DNA of 36,536 bases, from assembly GCF_013141825.1 (NCBI RefSeq), contig NZ_RZNH01000006.1:126285-162820 (forward strand). Direction: 5' to 3'. The notes beneath the pieces were generated by a model. It was not told the origin of the DNA. It did no database searches and saw only the letters and a list, made by a program, of their open reading frames with translations. This document shows, piece by piece, positions 6,952-14,876 of the stretch (the first letter of the stretch is position 1; each line of letters begins with the position of its first letter). A program made the position numbers and the translations under genes. This stretch comes from Marinifilum caeruleilacunae (GTDB lineage Bacteria; Bacteroidota; Bacteroidia; Bacteroidales; Marinifilaceae).

Positions 6952-8673
6952 ATGAAACTAAACACAAAATCAAGAAAGATATTCTCGATGACCAAGATGG
7001 CTATGCTGATTTTGGTATTGAGCGTTTTTGCAAGTTCTTGTAAGAACAAAGAAAAGCAAGCACAAGATGATAAACCTGGGATGTCGCTGGATGGTACGAT
7101 CGAAGGTTTTAATGGAACTCTTAAAGCCTGTACCAATTATGGTGAGAAAGAATTGGGAAAAGTAGTGGTAAAAGATGGGAAGTTTACCTTTAGTCATGAT
7201 TTTCCCGTGCCTACACAATTGTCTTTTGAGACAGACGACCGATCGGTTTACATTAATTTTTGGGCTGAAAATGCCGTAATGACCCTGCTTGCCAAAAAGG
7301 AAACCTTGCATTTTGGTGGTCAATCGATGGATCGATATGTAGCCGTGGTAACAGGTGGTGAAATGCAAGCAGGAGCCGATCATTATAGCAAGGCGCAAAA
7401 AGAGTATAGCAAGAATCACCCGAGCGAAATGGATTACTATGGGAAGATTCATACAGCCAAAACAGAAGCTGAGAAGAAGGCTTTAGAGGAAGAGCAAAAG
7501 AAAGCCAAATTGGCCTACCTGGAGTTCCAGAAAAACTACATCAAAAACAATCCTACCAATCCTTATTGCGCCCAGTTGGTATGGGTGCGATTAACCTCTA
7601 AAACAGGTGGTGAAAGTGCTGCCGTTTTGAAGGAATGGGCTGATCCTATCGATGCTAATACCCGCAAAAATCCATTTGTGGCGAAAATGTTCAAAATGTT
7701 GAACTCGATGTTGGAAACAGAGGCTGGCTTAGACAAATTCGTAGCTGGCGTGCACAACGTGAAGTACAAAGTCGACAATTCGTACAAGGGAGCGGTTCAC
7801 AAGAATGTAGTTTACCTATCGATGATGCAGAATGATAAACTTTGTGCACTTGTGAGTGATTTTGGCGTACACGACAATTACAATTCTCACAATATGACTG
7901 GTGAGAAGAAACAAGCTAAAAACTTCTTCGTTCAAATTATCGACCCAAATGGAAAAGAATTGAAGCGTTTCAATGTGAATGCAAATGGTTTGGCTTCATC
8001 AATCGCTGTGGATGATCAGGATAACATTTACGTATTGTCTACATTGCAGAAAGTAATTGAGGTAAACTTCAGAGGCAGAAAATCGAAGCAGCTTAGAAAT
8101 GTAGGTGTTGAGTGTAATGTGTACAATACCACAGGTGACAAACTGAAAACTTTCGAATTGGCTGGACGTGAGTATGCTACCGGGGCAAGGATTTATAAGG
8201 ATAAACTATTGGTTTCTGATGTGGGTAAAGGTGCATTGGGGATCTATAACAAGGAAGATGGTAAGCTTTTGTCTACAATCGACGACCTGCGCCCTTGTTG
8301 TTCAATTCTCGATTTTGATGTAGATAAAAAATCGGGACAGGTATTGGCTGCAAACCTAGGCTCTTTCCGTGTTGATGCCTATGAGTTATCAGGGAAGAAA
8401 GTTGTTTCATTTGGGAAAAGAGGAAGAAGTCTCGACGATTTTCATTCTTGCTGTAACCCTGTAAGCGTGCGCCGATTGGACAATGGAGCAGTAATTACAG
8501 TGGAAAAATCACCAACTCGCATCAAGGTTTACACCGAAGAAGGAGCTAAAATGATAGAAGGCATAGAGGAGTTGGTAGAAGGATGCTTCCACATCCCGGT
8601 GATGTCTGATAGCAAATCAAATATCTACCTGGCATCTCCCGAAAAAGGTTTGGTAAAATGTATTGTGATGTAG
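6952..8673 (+). CDS. Beta-propeller lipoprotein with vicinal Cys pairs (paralogue A)
   Basis: 573-residue lipoprotein: hydrophobic segment then lipobox FASSC (lipidated Cys30). Met13 or Met16 are possible alternative starts. Residues 45-130 form a beta-rich domain like the DUF4369-type head found ahead of TlpA thioredoxins in Bacteroidota (SLDGTIEGFNGTL, VKDGKFTF). A helical linker follows at 140-260. Residues 285-573 carry NHL/6-bladed-propeller type repeats (SIAVDDQDNIYVL, ILDFDVDKK, SNIYLASPEKGLVKC). Conserved cysteines are RPCCSILDF (449-450), SCCNPVSV (500-501), GCFHIP (545) and a penultimate-region Cys570. All recur in the paralogues at 8805 and 13296, so they are under selection. The protein has no CxxC and is probably a substrate or metal/thiol-binding partner of the neighbouring thioredoxins rather than a reductase. 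The exact ligand is unknown. Confidence 0.85.
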   Translation: MKLNTKSRKIFSMTKMAMLILVLSVFASSCKNKEKQAQDDKPGMSLDGTIEGFNGTLKACTNYGEKELGKVVVKDGKFTFSHDFPVPTQLSFETDDRSVYINFWAENAVMTLLAKKETLHFGGQSMDRYVAVVTGGEMQAGADHYSKAQKEYSKNHPSEMDYYGKIHTAKTEAEKKALEEEQKKAKLAYLEFQKNYIKNNPTNPYCAQLVWVRLTSKTGGESAAVLKEWADPIDANTRKNPFVAKMFKMLNSMLETEAGLDKFVAGVHNVKYKVDNSYKGAVHKNVVYLSMMQNDKLCALVSDFGVHDNYNSHNMTGEKKQAKNFFVQIIDPNGKELKRFNVNANGLASSIAVDDQDNIYVLSTLQKVIEVNFRGRKSKQLRNVGVECNVYNTTGDKLKTFELAGREYATGARIYKDKLLVSDVGKGALGIYNKEDGKLLSTIDDLRPCCSILDFDVDKKSGQVLAANLGSFRVDAYELSGKKVVSFGKRGRSLDDFHSCCNPVSVRRLDNGAVITVEKSPTRIKVYTEEGAKMIEGIEELVEGCFHIPVMSDSKSNIYLASPEKGLVKCIVM

Positions 8674-8711
8674 ATATCACATGAATTTGAATATTAACTA
8701 ATGCGATTTTT

Positions 8712-8739
8712 AGGCGGGTTGTAATGGCCTGCCTTTTTT
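8712..8739 (+). terminator. Terminator abutting the next promoter
   Basis: AGGCGG (8712-8717) pairs with CTGCCT (8729-8734) with one G-T pair, followed by six T. The T-run is joined directly to CTCTTCACCC of the next promoter-like module. Confidence 0.75.
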
Positions 8740-8775
8740 CTCTTCACCCTTATTTTAAATAAAGGTGTTTACTCA
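8740..8775 (+). promoter_or_regulatory. Shared promoter-like module (without tandem 10-mers) upstream of propeller B
   Basis: CTCTTCACCC (TTCA at 8743) and GGTGTTTAC (GTG at 8765) are again 22 nt apart. The AAGGTTAATT tandem is missing; a terminator occupies its place. The implied leader is short (about 30-35 nt). Confidence 0.5.
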
Positions 8776-8804
8776 ATAAACAATAACAAAAAGAAATAAG
8801 CCAA

Positions 8805-10463
8805 ATGAAAATAATGAAGCAATTCGTTGCAGGTTTACTAGTGCTTACAGTGGTTTTATCTGCTTGTAATGCAAAAAAAGAAGAAATTAAAAAAGGTGGT
8901 TTTAATCTAAACGGAACGGTAAGCACTTTTGCTGAAGGTAAAATTGTGGCATCGGTGTATAAAGATGGCGTGGGCAACGTGGCGATAGATACCCTGGAAG
9001 TGAAAGAAGGAAAATTTAGTATGAATCATGATTTTCCAATGCCTGAGGAATTAACACTTGAACAATTGGACGGAGAATGGGGAGCCAGATTCTGGGCCGA
9101 AAATGCTGATATGACAATGCTTGGAGGAAAAGACTGGAGAGATAACCAGGTGAGTGGTGGACCTATGCAGGATGGTGCTAACCAGTACCGCAAAGCAAGT
9201 GCTGAATTCTTCAAAACTCACATGAGTCCATATGAATATAGCTCACTTGTTTATCAGGCTAAGACTGAGAAAGAGAAAAAAGAGGCGGAAGAAAAAGTGA
9301 AGAAAGAGAAATTAGCACACCTGGATTTCCAGAAAAACTTTATCAAGAATAATCCGACTAATCCATATGGGGCTGATTTAATTTGGGTACGATTAACCTC
9401 AAAAACTGGTGGCGAAAGTGCTGCATATTTGAAAACCTGGGCCGATCCTATCGATCCTTCGATTAGAAATCACCCTTATGTAGCCAAAATGTTTAACATG
9501 CTGAACATGATGCTGGAAACAGAAGCAGGACTGGACAAGTTTGTGGCCAATGCTGAAAGTGTAAGCTATAAGGTAGATCAAAACTTTAAAGGTGCTGTAC
9601 ATACCAACGTTTCCTACTTGTCTATTTTTAAGGATAACAATTTGTGTGCTTTAACAGGAACAAACTTGCACGACAATTACAATAGTCATGGGAAAGAGGT
9701 AGAAAAAACCAAGACTTTTGTTCAGATCATCTCTACCGATGGAGCGGAACTAAGCCGATTCGAAGTGCAAGAGGATGGCTTGCCATCAACCATTGCAGTT
9801 GACGATCAGGATCAGATCTATATCTGTGTAGGAAAACAAAAAAAGGAAACCAGGAAATTTCGCGGACGAACATCAACCTATATGGCGCCGGCAGGAGTAA
9901 AATGTTTGGTTTACAACAAGAAGGGTGATTTGCTGAAAGAGTTCATGCTAAAAGGAGTGAAACAGGCTTCTGGATCGAGAATTTATGAGGACAAACTTTT
10001 GGTGTCGGATGTTGGAAGCCAGTTGATGCAGATTTACAAAAAAGAAGATGGTACGCCTGTTACCAAATTGGGAGATCTTCGACCATGCTGTTCAATTCTA
10101 GATTTTGATGTAGATAAGAAAGGGAACATCATTGTTGCCAACCTTGGATCTTTCCGTGTGGATGCCTACGATTTTTCGGGTAAGAAATTGGTTTCATTTG
10201 GGCAAAGAGGAAAAGGAATCAACGATTTTTGGAGTTGCTGTAATCCGGTTAGTGTTCGTAAACTCGATAACAACTGTGTAATTACTGTAGAAAAAACTCC
10301 AACAAGAATCAAAGTATACAGTAAAGATGGTGCGCAACCAATCGAAGGAATTGACGAATTGGTAGACGGATGTTTCCACATCCCGGTAATTTCCGACAGT
10401 CAGAATAACATCTACCTGGCTTCGCCAAATAAGGGTTTGGTAAAATGCGTAATTAAAGGGTAA
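8805..10463 (+). CDS. Beta-propeller lipoprotein with vicinal Cys pairs (paralogue B)
   Basis: 552-residue lipoprotein with lipobox VLSAC (Cys21). It follows the layout of the 6952 protein: DUF4369-like head (FNLNGTVSTF), charged helical linker, the shared NPTNPYGADLIWVRLTSKTG stretch, HDNYNSH, then an NHL-like propeller. The cysteine signature is intact: RPCCSILDF (about 428-429), SCCNPVSV (about 478-479), GCFHIP and the final VKC four residues from the end. The head domain has diverged more than the propeller, so the propeller with its CC pairs is the conserved working part. It has its own promoter-like module and terminator. Probably anchored in the outer or inner membrane facing the periplasm. 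Ligand and reaction are unknown; a thiol-disulfide partner of the nearby thioredoxins is my inference. Confidence 0.85.
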   Translation: MKIMKQFVAGLLVLTVVLSACNAKKEEIKKGGFNLNGTVSTFAEGKIVASVYKDGVGNVAIDTLEVKEGKFSMNHDFPMPEELTLEQLDGEWGARFWAENADMTMLGGKDWRDNQVSGGPMQDGANQYRKASAEFFKTHMSPYEYSSLVYQAKTEKEKKEAEEKVKKEKLAHLDFQKNFIKNNPTNPYGADLIWVRLTSKTGGESAAYLKTWADPIDPSIRNHPYVAKMFNMLNMMLETEAGLDKFVANAESVSYKVDQNFKGAVHTNVSYLSIFKDNNLCALTGTNLHDNYNSHGKEVEKTKTFVQIISTDGAELSRFEVQEDGLPSTIAVDDQDQIYICVGKQKKETRKFRGRTSTYMAPAGVKCLVYNKKGDLLKEFMLKGVKQASGSRIYEDKLLVSDVGSQLMQIYKKEDGTPVTKLGDLRPCCSILDFDVDKKGNIIVANLGSFRVDAYDFSGKKLVSFGQRGKGINDFWSCCNPVSVRKLDNNCVITVEKTPTRIKVYSKDGAQPIEGIDELVDGCFHIPVISDSQNNIYLASPNKGLVKCVIKG

Positions 10464-10553
10464 ATATTTTGGGATTTAAATATTTCATAGTGAATTGGCA
10501 AAATAAGTAGGTTTTGATTGCCAATTAGAGGTTTAGTTTAAATGATTGGTAAG

Positions 10554-10587
10554 GGCAGGTTTTCATTCGAAAATCTGCCTTTTTTTG
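10554..10587 (+). terminator. Strong intrinsic terminator
   Basis: GGCAG-G-TTTTC pairs with GAAAA-T-CTGCC (stem 10554-10579), followed by eight T. It lies about 90 bases after the stop codon of propeller B. Confidence 0.85.
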
Positions 10588-10648
10588 TATCTCTTTATTT
10601 GTCAGAGTATCATTAAAAAAAAGACTTTTCTGTATTTTTTTAAGATTT

Positions 10649-10684
10649 CTCTTCACCCCATATTTTATTTAGAGTGTTTTTAAG
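10649..10684 (+). promoter_or_regulatory. Shared promoter-like module upstream of the second FG-GAP fusion
   Basis: CTCTTCACCCC (TTCA at 10652) and GAGTGTTTT (GTG at 10674), 22 nt apart. No tandem AAGGTTAATT is seen upstream. A TAATCTAACCAAA leader element at 10718-10730 precedes the start codon by 23 nt. Confidence 0.5.
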
Positions 10685-10740
10685 TTACAAATAAGCAACA
10701 AAAACCAGTTGCATGTTTAATCTAACCAAATAAATACAAT

Positions 10741-12624
10741 ATGAGATATTCAAAATGGATTGTTCTGGCAGGCTCGATAGCGCTACTGTCTGCATGTGCG
10801 ACAAAAAACTCCGATCGCATTAGCTACAAACCTGCCAAGAACATGAAAACAAAGAACATGTTGAGCATTCCTGAAATTGTAAATGAAAACATTCCGGGTG
10901 CACCTCTTTTGAGTCAGCCCATTCAAATTCAGGGAGAGATAGACGAAATTATGACAGAAAAGCATGGTTACGCCTATCCGGCTTTATACGATTGGAACAG
11001 GGATGGAAAAAAAGACTTGCTGATTGGTGAATTCGAAACAGGCGAAACAGGTTCTTTCCTGCAGGTTCACCTGAACGAAGGAAGTAACGAAATTCCTAAA
11101 TATTCAGGAAAATTCGAATATGCATTAGATACAGCTGGCGATACTATTACTGCCTACTACTGGTGTTGTATTGGCCTGCATCCACGCTTTATAGACCTAA
11201 CCGGCGATGGTATCGATGATATGGTAACAGGTTCCTACAATCCAGGCATAATCTCGATGTGGGAAGGAACAGCCAATGGTTTTAAACCAGTGGTAGAAGT
11301 TGAGCAGGAAGGCGATCCAAGAAAATACATCAACGGCTTGGAACTGACCGATAGCAAAAGCTTGAATTACTGGAATTACACTTCGGCTCACTTTGCCGAT
11401 TTTAATGGCGATGGTTTATATGATTTGTTCGTGGCAGGATCTGGTGGCCTTCGTGTGGCCCTGAATGTTGGAACAAAGACCAAGCCTAAATTCGGATACC
11501 GAGAACTTTTGCTCGATCCAGAAGGAAATGCACTAGTACTGATGGATCAGGAGGTGATTGATGAGCACAACAAAAAATATGTAGGTCCGATTTCGGGAGA
11601 TATGAAATCCTATATCGAGCCAATCGATTGGGATGGCGATGGAGTACTTGATTTACTGGCCACTTCGACTTATTCGTACAAAGGACAAAATCCGATTGAG
11701 TTTTTCCGTGGCGTGAAAACTCCAAAAGGCATTCGCTTTGAGCAACGCCGCCCATTGTTTACTGCCAAAAATGGCAGCGACAGGCCATTCCCGGGATCAG
11801 CAACCCAGGTAAAAGTGGAAGATTATAACAACGACGGCGTAAACGATTTGTTGATTGGGATGAGTATCATTTCTGTACAGGACTATAGAATTGTAGATTC
11901 CCTGGCATGGAAACCACTGGATCATTTTGGATTGCCACGCGTTGGAAAAGATTTGGGACATGGATATGGTGATCCAAATCGCCATGAAGAAACCTGTAGA
12001 ATGCAGAAGCGCTTTGCAGGAGAAGATGGTAAAATTCCATGGTTCTATCAACGTCCTTTAGACGATCAGGTGAGAGATATTTACTCCTCCCGTCATCGCG
12101 GATATGTGTATGTAATGTATGGAGAGAAAGCAGAATCAAATGCTACAATTAAGGAGTACAAGGAGGCCAAAGATTTTGTTTTGCCTGATGTGTACAAATT
12201 AAAAACCAATCAGACAGCATCTACCACCAGCGGACCTGTAACTGTTTCTTTGGAAGCTACTAAAGATCCGAACCCATATTCCACGCCAATGGTAATCAGG
12301 GCAAAATTTACAATGAAAGCTGGGTGGTATTTGTATGCCGATACCAAGCACAACAGGGAGAACGATTATGTGGTAACCACATTTGAATTTGAACCTTGCG
12401 AAGGAGTGAGCCTTGCAGGCGATATTGCTACTCCCGAAATGTTTAATCCAGAGGGAACGGCAAAATTCGAAGGCGAAGAACTGGTTTTCGAGCAGGTATT
12501 TAAAATGGGGAGAGCTTTTTACGGAGTTAAAGACAAGAAAGTAGGTGTGAAAATTACCTACCAGACTTGTAATCAGGATATGTGTTTGCCACCTGTAACA
12601 ATCCGTGAAACGATTCAATTCTAA
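10741..12624 (+). CDS. FG-GAP/VCBS lipoprotein with C-terminal DsbD-alpha-like domain
   Basis: 627-residue paralogue of the protein at 393, but lipidated: lipobox LLSAC (Cys19) in place of a cleaved signal peptide. FG-GAP/VCBS motifs (DWNRDGKKDLL, DLTGDGIDDM, DFNGDGLYDLF, DWDGDGVLDLL, DYNNDGVNDLL) are spread along the first 380 residues. The vicinal pair is conserved in WCCIGLHPR (Cys142-Cys143). The C-terminal 130 residues resemble the DsbD alpha domain, ending with CNQDMCLPP (Cys610, Cys615). The matching cysteines in both copies argue that both the CC loop and the CxxxxC site matter. It is followed after 52 bp by a small thioredoxin gene, a likely electron partner. The combination of a propeller and a DsbD-alpha-like module is not one I can match to a named protein. 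Confidence 0.85.
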   Translation: MRYSKWIVLAGSIALLSACATKNSDRISYKPAKNMKTKNMLSIPEIVNENIPGAPLLSQPIQIQGEIDEIMTEKHGYAYPALYDWNRDGKKDLLIGEFETGETGSFLQVHLNEGSNEIPKYSGKFEYALDTAGDTITAYYWCCIGLHPRFIDLTGDGIDDMVTGSYNPGIISMWEGTANGFKPVVEVEQEGDPRKYINGLELTDSKSLNYWNYTSAHFADFNGDGLYDLFVAGSGGLRVALNVGTKTKPKFGYRELLLDPEGNALVLMDQEVIDEHNKKYVGPISGDMKSYIEPIDWDGDGVLDLLATSTYSYKGQNPIEFFRGVKTPKGIRFEQRRPLFTAKNGSDRPFPGSATQVKVEDYNNDGVNDLLIGMSIISVQDYRIVDSLAWKPLDHFGLPRVGKDLGHGYGDPNRHEETCRMQKRFAGEDGKIPWFYQRPLDDQVRDIYSSRHRGYVYVMYGEKAESNATIKEYKEAKDFVLPDVYKLKTNQTASTTSGPVTVSLEATKDPNPYSTPMVIRAKFTMKAGWYLYADTKHNRENDYVVTTFEFEPCEGVSLAGDIATPEMFNPEGTAKFEGEELVFEQVFKMGRAFYGVKDKKVGVKITYQTCNQDMCLPPVTIRETIQF

Positions 12625-12703
12625 CTTATCGATATAGGCACATATTTTGCTATCTTAGCAGTGTTTAAACAACAAAATGTCTAACAAGATTAAAATTTTT
12701 ACA

Positions 12704-13108
12704 ATGAAGAAATTGAAAATGGTATTGTTCGTTGGTGTAGTAATGATGTTTCTATCAACTACAGTAAAAGCCCAGGGAATTGAGTTCTTCCACGGAACAT
12801 ATGCCGAAGCACAAGCAAAAGCAAAGAAAGAAGGAAAACAACTGTTTATGGATTTTTACACCTCATGGTGTGGTCCGTGCAAAGTAATGGCGAAAAAATA
12901 TTTTACTCTCGAAAGTGTTGGCAAGGTGTACAATAAGAAGTTTATCTGCCTTAAAATTGATGCTGAAAAGGGAGAAGGTCCTGAAATTGCAAAAAAATAC
13001 GGTGTTAAAGTGTATCCTACTTTGGTTTTTGCCGATTCTTCTGGCAAAGAAGTAAAGACAATTAAAGGAATGCAAAATGAACAACAGTTGCTCGAGTTGG
13101 CAAAATAA
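12704..13108 (+). CDS. Small exported thioredoxin
   Basis: Single thioredoxin domain of 134 residues from the ATG at 12704. An upstream in-frame ATG at 12677 would add nine residues (MSNKIKIFT) before the signal peptide and is less likely. The signal peptide MKKLKMVLF... ends at VKA-Q. The active site SWCGPCKVM has its cysteines at positions 56 and 59 from this start, with cis-Pro in VYPT. It shares FFHGTYAEA and DAEKGEGPEIAKKYGV with the longer thioredoxins but has no helical tail. It lies 52-80 bp after the FG-GAP/DsbD-alpha lipoprotein without a terminator between them, so the two are probably co-transcribed and may exchange electrons in the periplasm. Confidence 0.85.
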   Translation: MKKLKMVLFVGVVMMFLSTTVKAQGIEFFHGTYAEAQAKAKKEGKQLFMDFYTSWCGPCKVMAKKYFTLESVGKVYNKKFICLKIDAEKGEGPEIAKKYGVKVYPTLVFADSSGKEVKTIKGMQNEQQLLELAK

Positions 13109-13133
13109 GTTCATCTAAAATTGAAATAGAAAG

Positions 13134-13167
13134 ATTCCTGCTTCTCAAAAGAGGCAGGAATTTTTTT
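13134..13167 (+). terminator. Intrinsic terminator
   Basis: ATTCCTGC (13134-13141) pairs with GCAGGAAT (13154-13161), followed by a run of seven T. Confidence 0.85.
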
Positions 13168-13191
13168 GTCTTGTTGGGGCGATTCTTTTTC

Positions 13192-13265
13192 AATTAACCT
13201 TAATTAACTTTAAAAGTAAGCTCCTTCTTAATTCTATTTTGATTTCATCGTGTTTTTGACTTATA
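13192..13265 (+). promoter_or_regulatory. Reversed tandem 10-mer site upstream of propeller C
   Basis: AATTAACCTT (13192-13201) and AATTAACTTT (13202-13211) are the reverse complement of the AAGGTTAATT tandem found at 227, 2422, 4144 and (less exactly) 15064. CTCCTTCTTAA follows at 13221 and CGTGTTTTTGAC at 13259. The latter resembles the GTG element, but no TTCA lies 22 nt before it, so the promoter part is degenerate here. Confidence 0.4.
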
Positions 13266-13295
13266 CAAAGGAATCTAATAAACAAAATCAACACA

Positions 13296-14876
13296 ATGAA
13301 ACTTAAAATGAAGACTTTAGCAGCCTTGTTAAGCATTCTAATGATGCTTTCGGCTTGTAACTCCCAAAAAAAAGAAGCTGGTTTTACCCTAAACGGAACC
13401 ATTCACGGATATGAAAATGGAACGCTTTTATTAAAGAAGGATTTTAACGATCCAAATCCTGTAAAGTATGAAGTAAAAGACGGGAAGTTCACCATCACCG
13501 GAGATCTATTGGATGAACCCAAAGACCTATTCATGGAAATCAAAGAAAAAGATGTTCGTTTCGGACTGTATGTTGAAAACGGCGTGAATACTTTGGAAGT
13601 GAAGCTTACCTCTAAAACGCACCCAATGATGGGAGAAATGTTTAGCATGGAAGTGATTAAAATGGAAGCTTCCATTGTGAATGAACACGAGAAGGAGATA
13701 CGCGAAAAAGACCAGCAAGTAAGAGATCAGTATTATGGCAAGAATATGGAGAAAATGGCAAGCCTTACTGATGAAGATATTAATGCTTACAAAGAGGCAA
13801 GTGCAAATGTAAATCGTGAGTTTATTAAAGCCCATCCTGATGCATACTACTCGGCTTATTTGGCTTTACGTTTGGCTCACGGTGAAGATTCTGAAGGTGT
13901 GAGAGAAGTTCTGGCGATGTTAGATCCAAAAATGGACAATTCATTGGTAAGAGCCCTTAAAACCAAATTGAAAGACATGGAACTCACTGATGTGGATCCA
14001 TCGGAAATTATCAAAGCCAAAAATGTATCGTATAAAGTTGAAAAGGCATTTGCAGGAAGTAATCATACCAATATTGTGTATATGGGGATGTTCTCGAACG
14101 ATAATGTTTGTACACTTACTAAAGATGGTAGCATTCAGATTGTAGATGCAAAAGGAAAAGAGATCAGCAAATTTAAGCCAAGCCTGGCATCACTGCCAAC
14201 TTCAATAGCTGTAGATCAGGATGATCAGATTTATGTGATGTATCCATTGACAAAAAAAGTAAGCAGGAAATTTAGAGGGAGAACGATGGAAATTGATGAA
14301 ACCTATGCGTTTGAGTGTAGTGTTTTCGATACAAAAGGAGAGCTGAAAAGCACTTTCGAGCTGGAAGGAATTGTTACTGCAACGGGAGCTCGTGTTGCCG
14401 AAGGAAAACTGTTGGTGGCCGACTGGCAAAGCAGAATAATTGGTGTGTTTAATGCGAAAACTGGTGCAAAAGAAGCTGCTTTGGAAGACATGAGACCTTG
14501 TTGTGCCATTTTGGATTTTTCGATCAATGCCAAGAACGAAGTTTTGGTTGCCAACCTTGGAGCATTTAGAGTACAGGCCTACGATTTAAGCGGCAAAAAC
14601 TTATTGGCATTTGGCAAGAGAGGTAAATCGGTAAACGATTTTCATGGATGTTGTAATCCTGTGAGTGTTGCTTACCTGGATAATGGTGCTATTGTTACGG
14701 TAGAAAAGGATCCAACACGTGTTAAAATTTTCAGCAGCGAGGGAGCGAAGCAAATTGAAGGAATCGAGGAGTTGGTAAAAGGTTGCTCTTACATTCCAAT
14801 GATTGTTGACAGCAAAGACAATTTGTACCTGGCTTCTCCTGAAAAAGGAATGATTAAATGTGTATCGGTAAGTTAA
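13296..14876 (+). CDS. Beta-propeller lipoprotein with vicinal Cys pairs (paralogue C)
   Basis: 526-residue lipoprotein, lipobox MLSAC (Cys21). DUF4369-like head (FTLNGTIHGYENGTLLL; VKDGKFTI), a charged helical middle quite different from paralogues A and B, then the NHL-like propeller. The signature cysteines are kept: RPCCAILDF, GCCNPVSV, GCSYIP and the terminal IKC. The HDNYNSH motif and the NPTNPY stretch of A and B are missing, so C is the most diverged of the three and may bind another partner. The start gives the best signal sequence; ATG five codons later is possible. Placed between the small thioredoxin gene and the iron-sulfur operon. Ligand unknown. Confidence 0.84.
   Translation: MKLKMKTLAALLSILMMLSACNSQKKEAGFTLNGTIHGYENGTLLLKKDFNDPNPVKYEVKDGKFTITGDLLDEPKDLFMEIKEKDVRFGLYVENGVNTLEVKLTSKTHPMMGEMFSMEVIKMEASIVNEHEKEIREKDQQVRDQYYGKNMEKMASLTDEDINAYKEASANVNREFIKAHPDAYYSAYLALRLAHGEDSEGVREVLAMLDPKMDNSLVRALKTKLKDMELTDVDPSEIIKAKNVSYKVEKAFAGSNHTNIVYMGMFSNDNVCTLTKDGSIQIVDAKGKEISKFKPSLASLPTSIAVDQDDQIYVMYPLTKKVSRKFRGRTMEIDETYAFECSVFDTKGELKSTFELEGIVTATGARVAEGKLLVADWQSRIIGVFNAKTGAKEAALEDMRPCCAILDFSINAKNEVLVANLGAFRVQAYDLSGKNLLAFGKRGKSVNDFHGCCNPVSVAYLDNGAIVTVEKDPTRVKIFSSEGAKQIEGIEELVKGCSYIPMIVDSKDNLYLASPEKGMIKCVSVS

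Noticed and set aside
12677-12703. Upstream start for the small thioredoxin
   Set aside because: It would put a polar MSNKIKIFT stretch before a normal signal peptide; the ATG at 12704 gives a typical MKKLK signal start.
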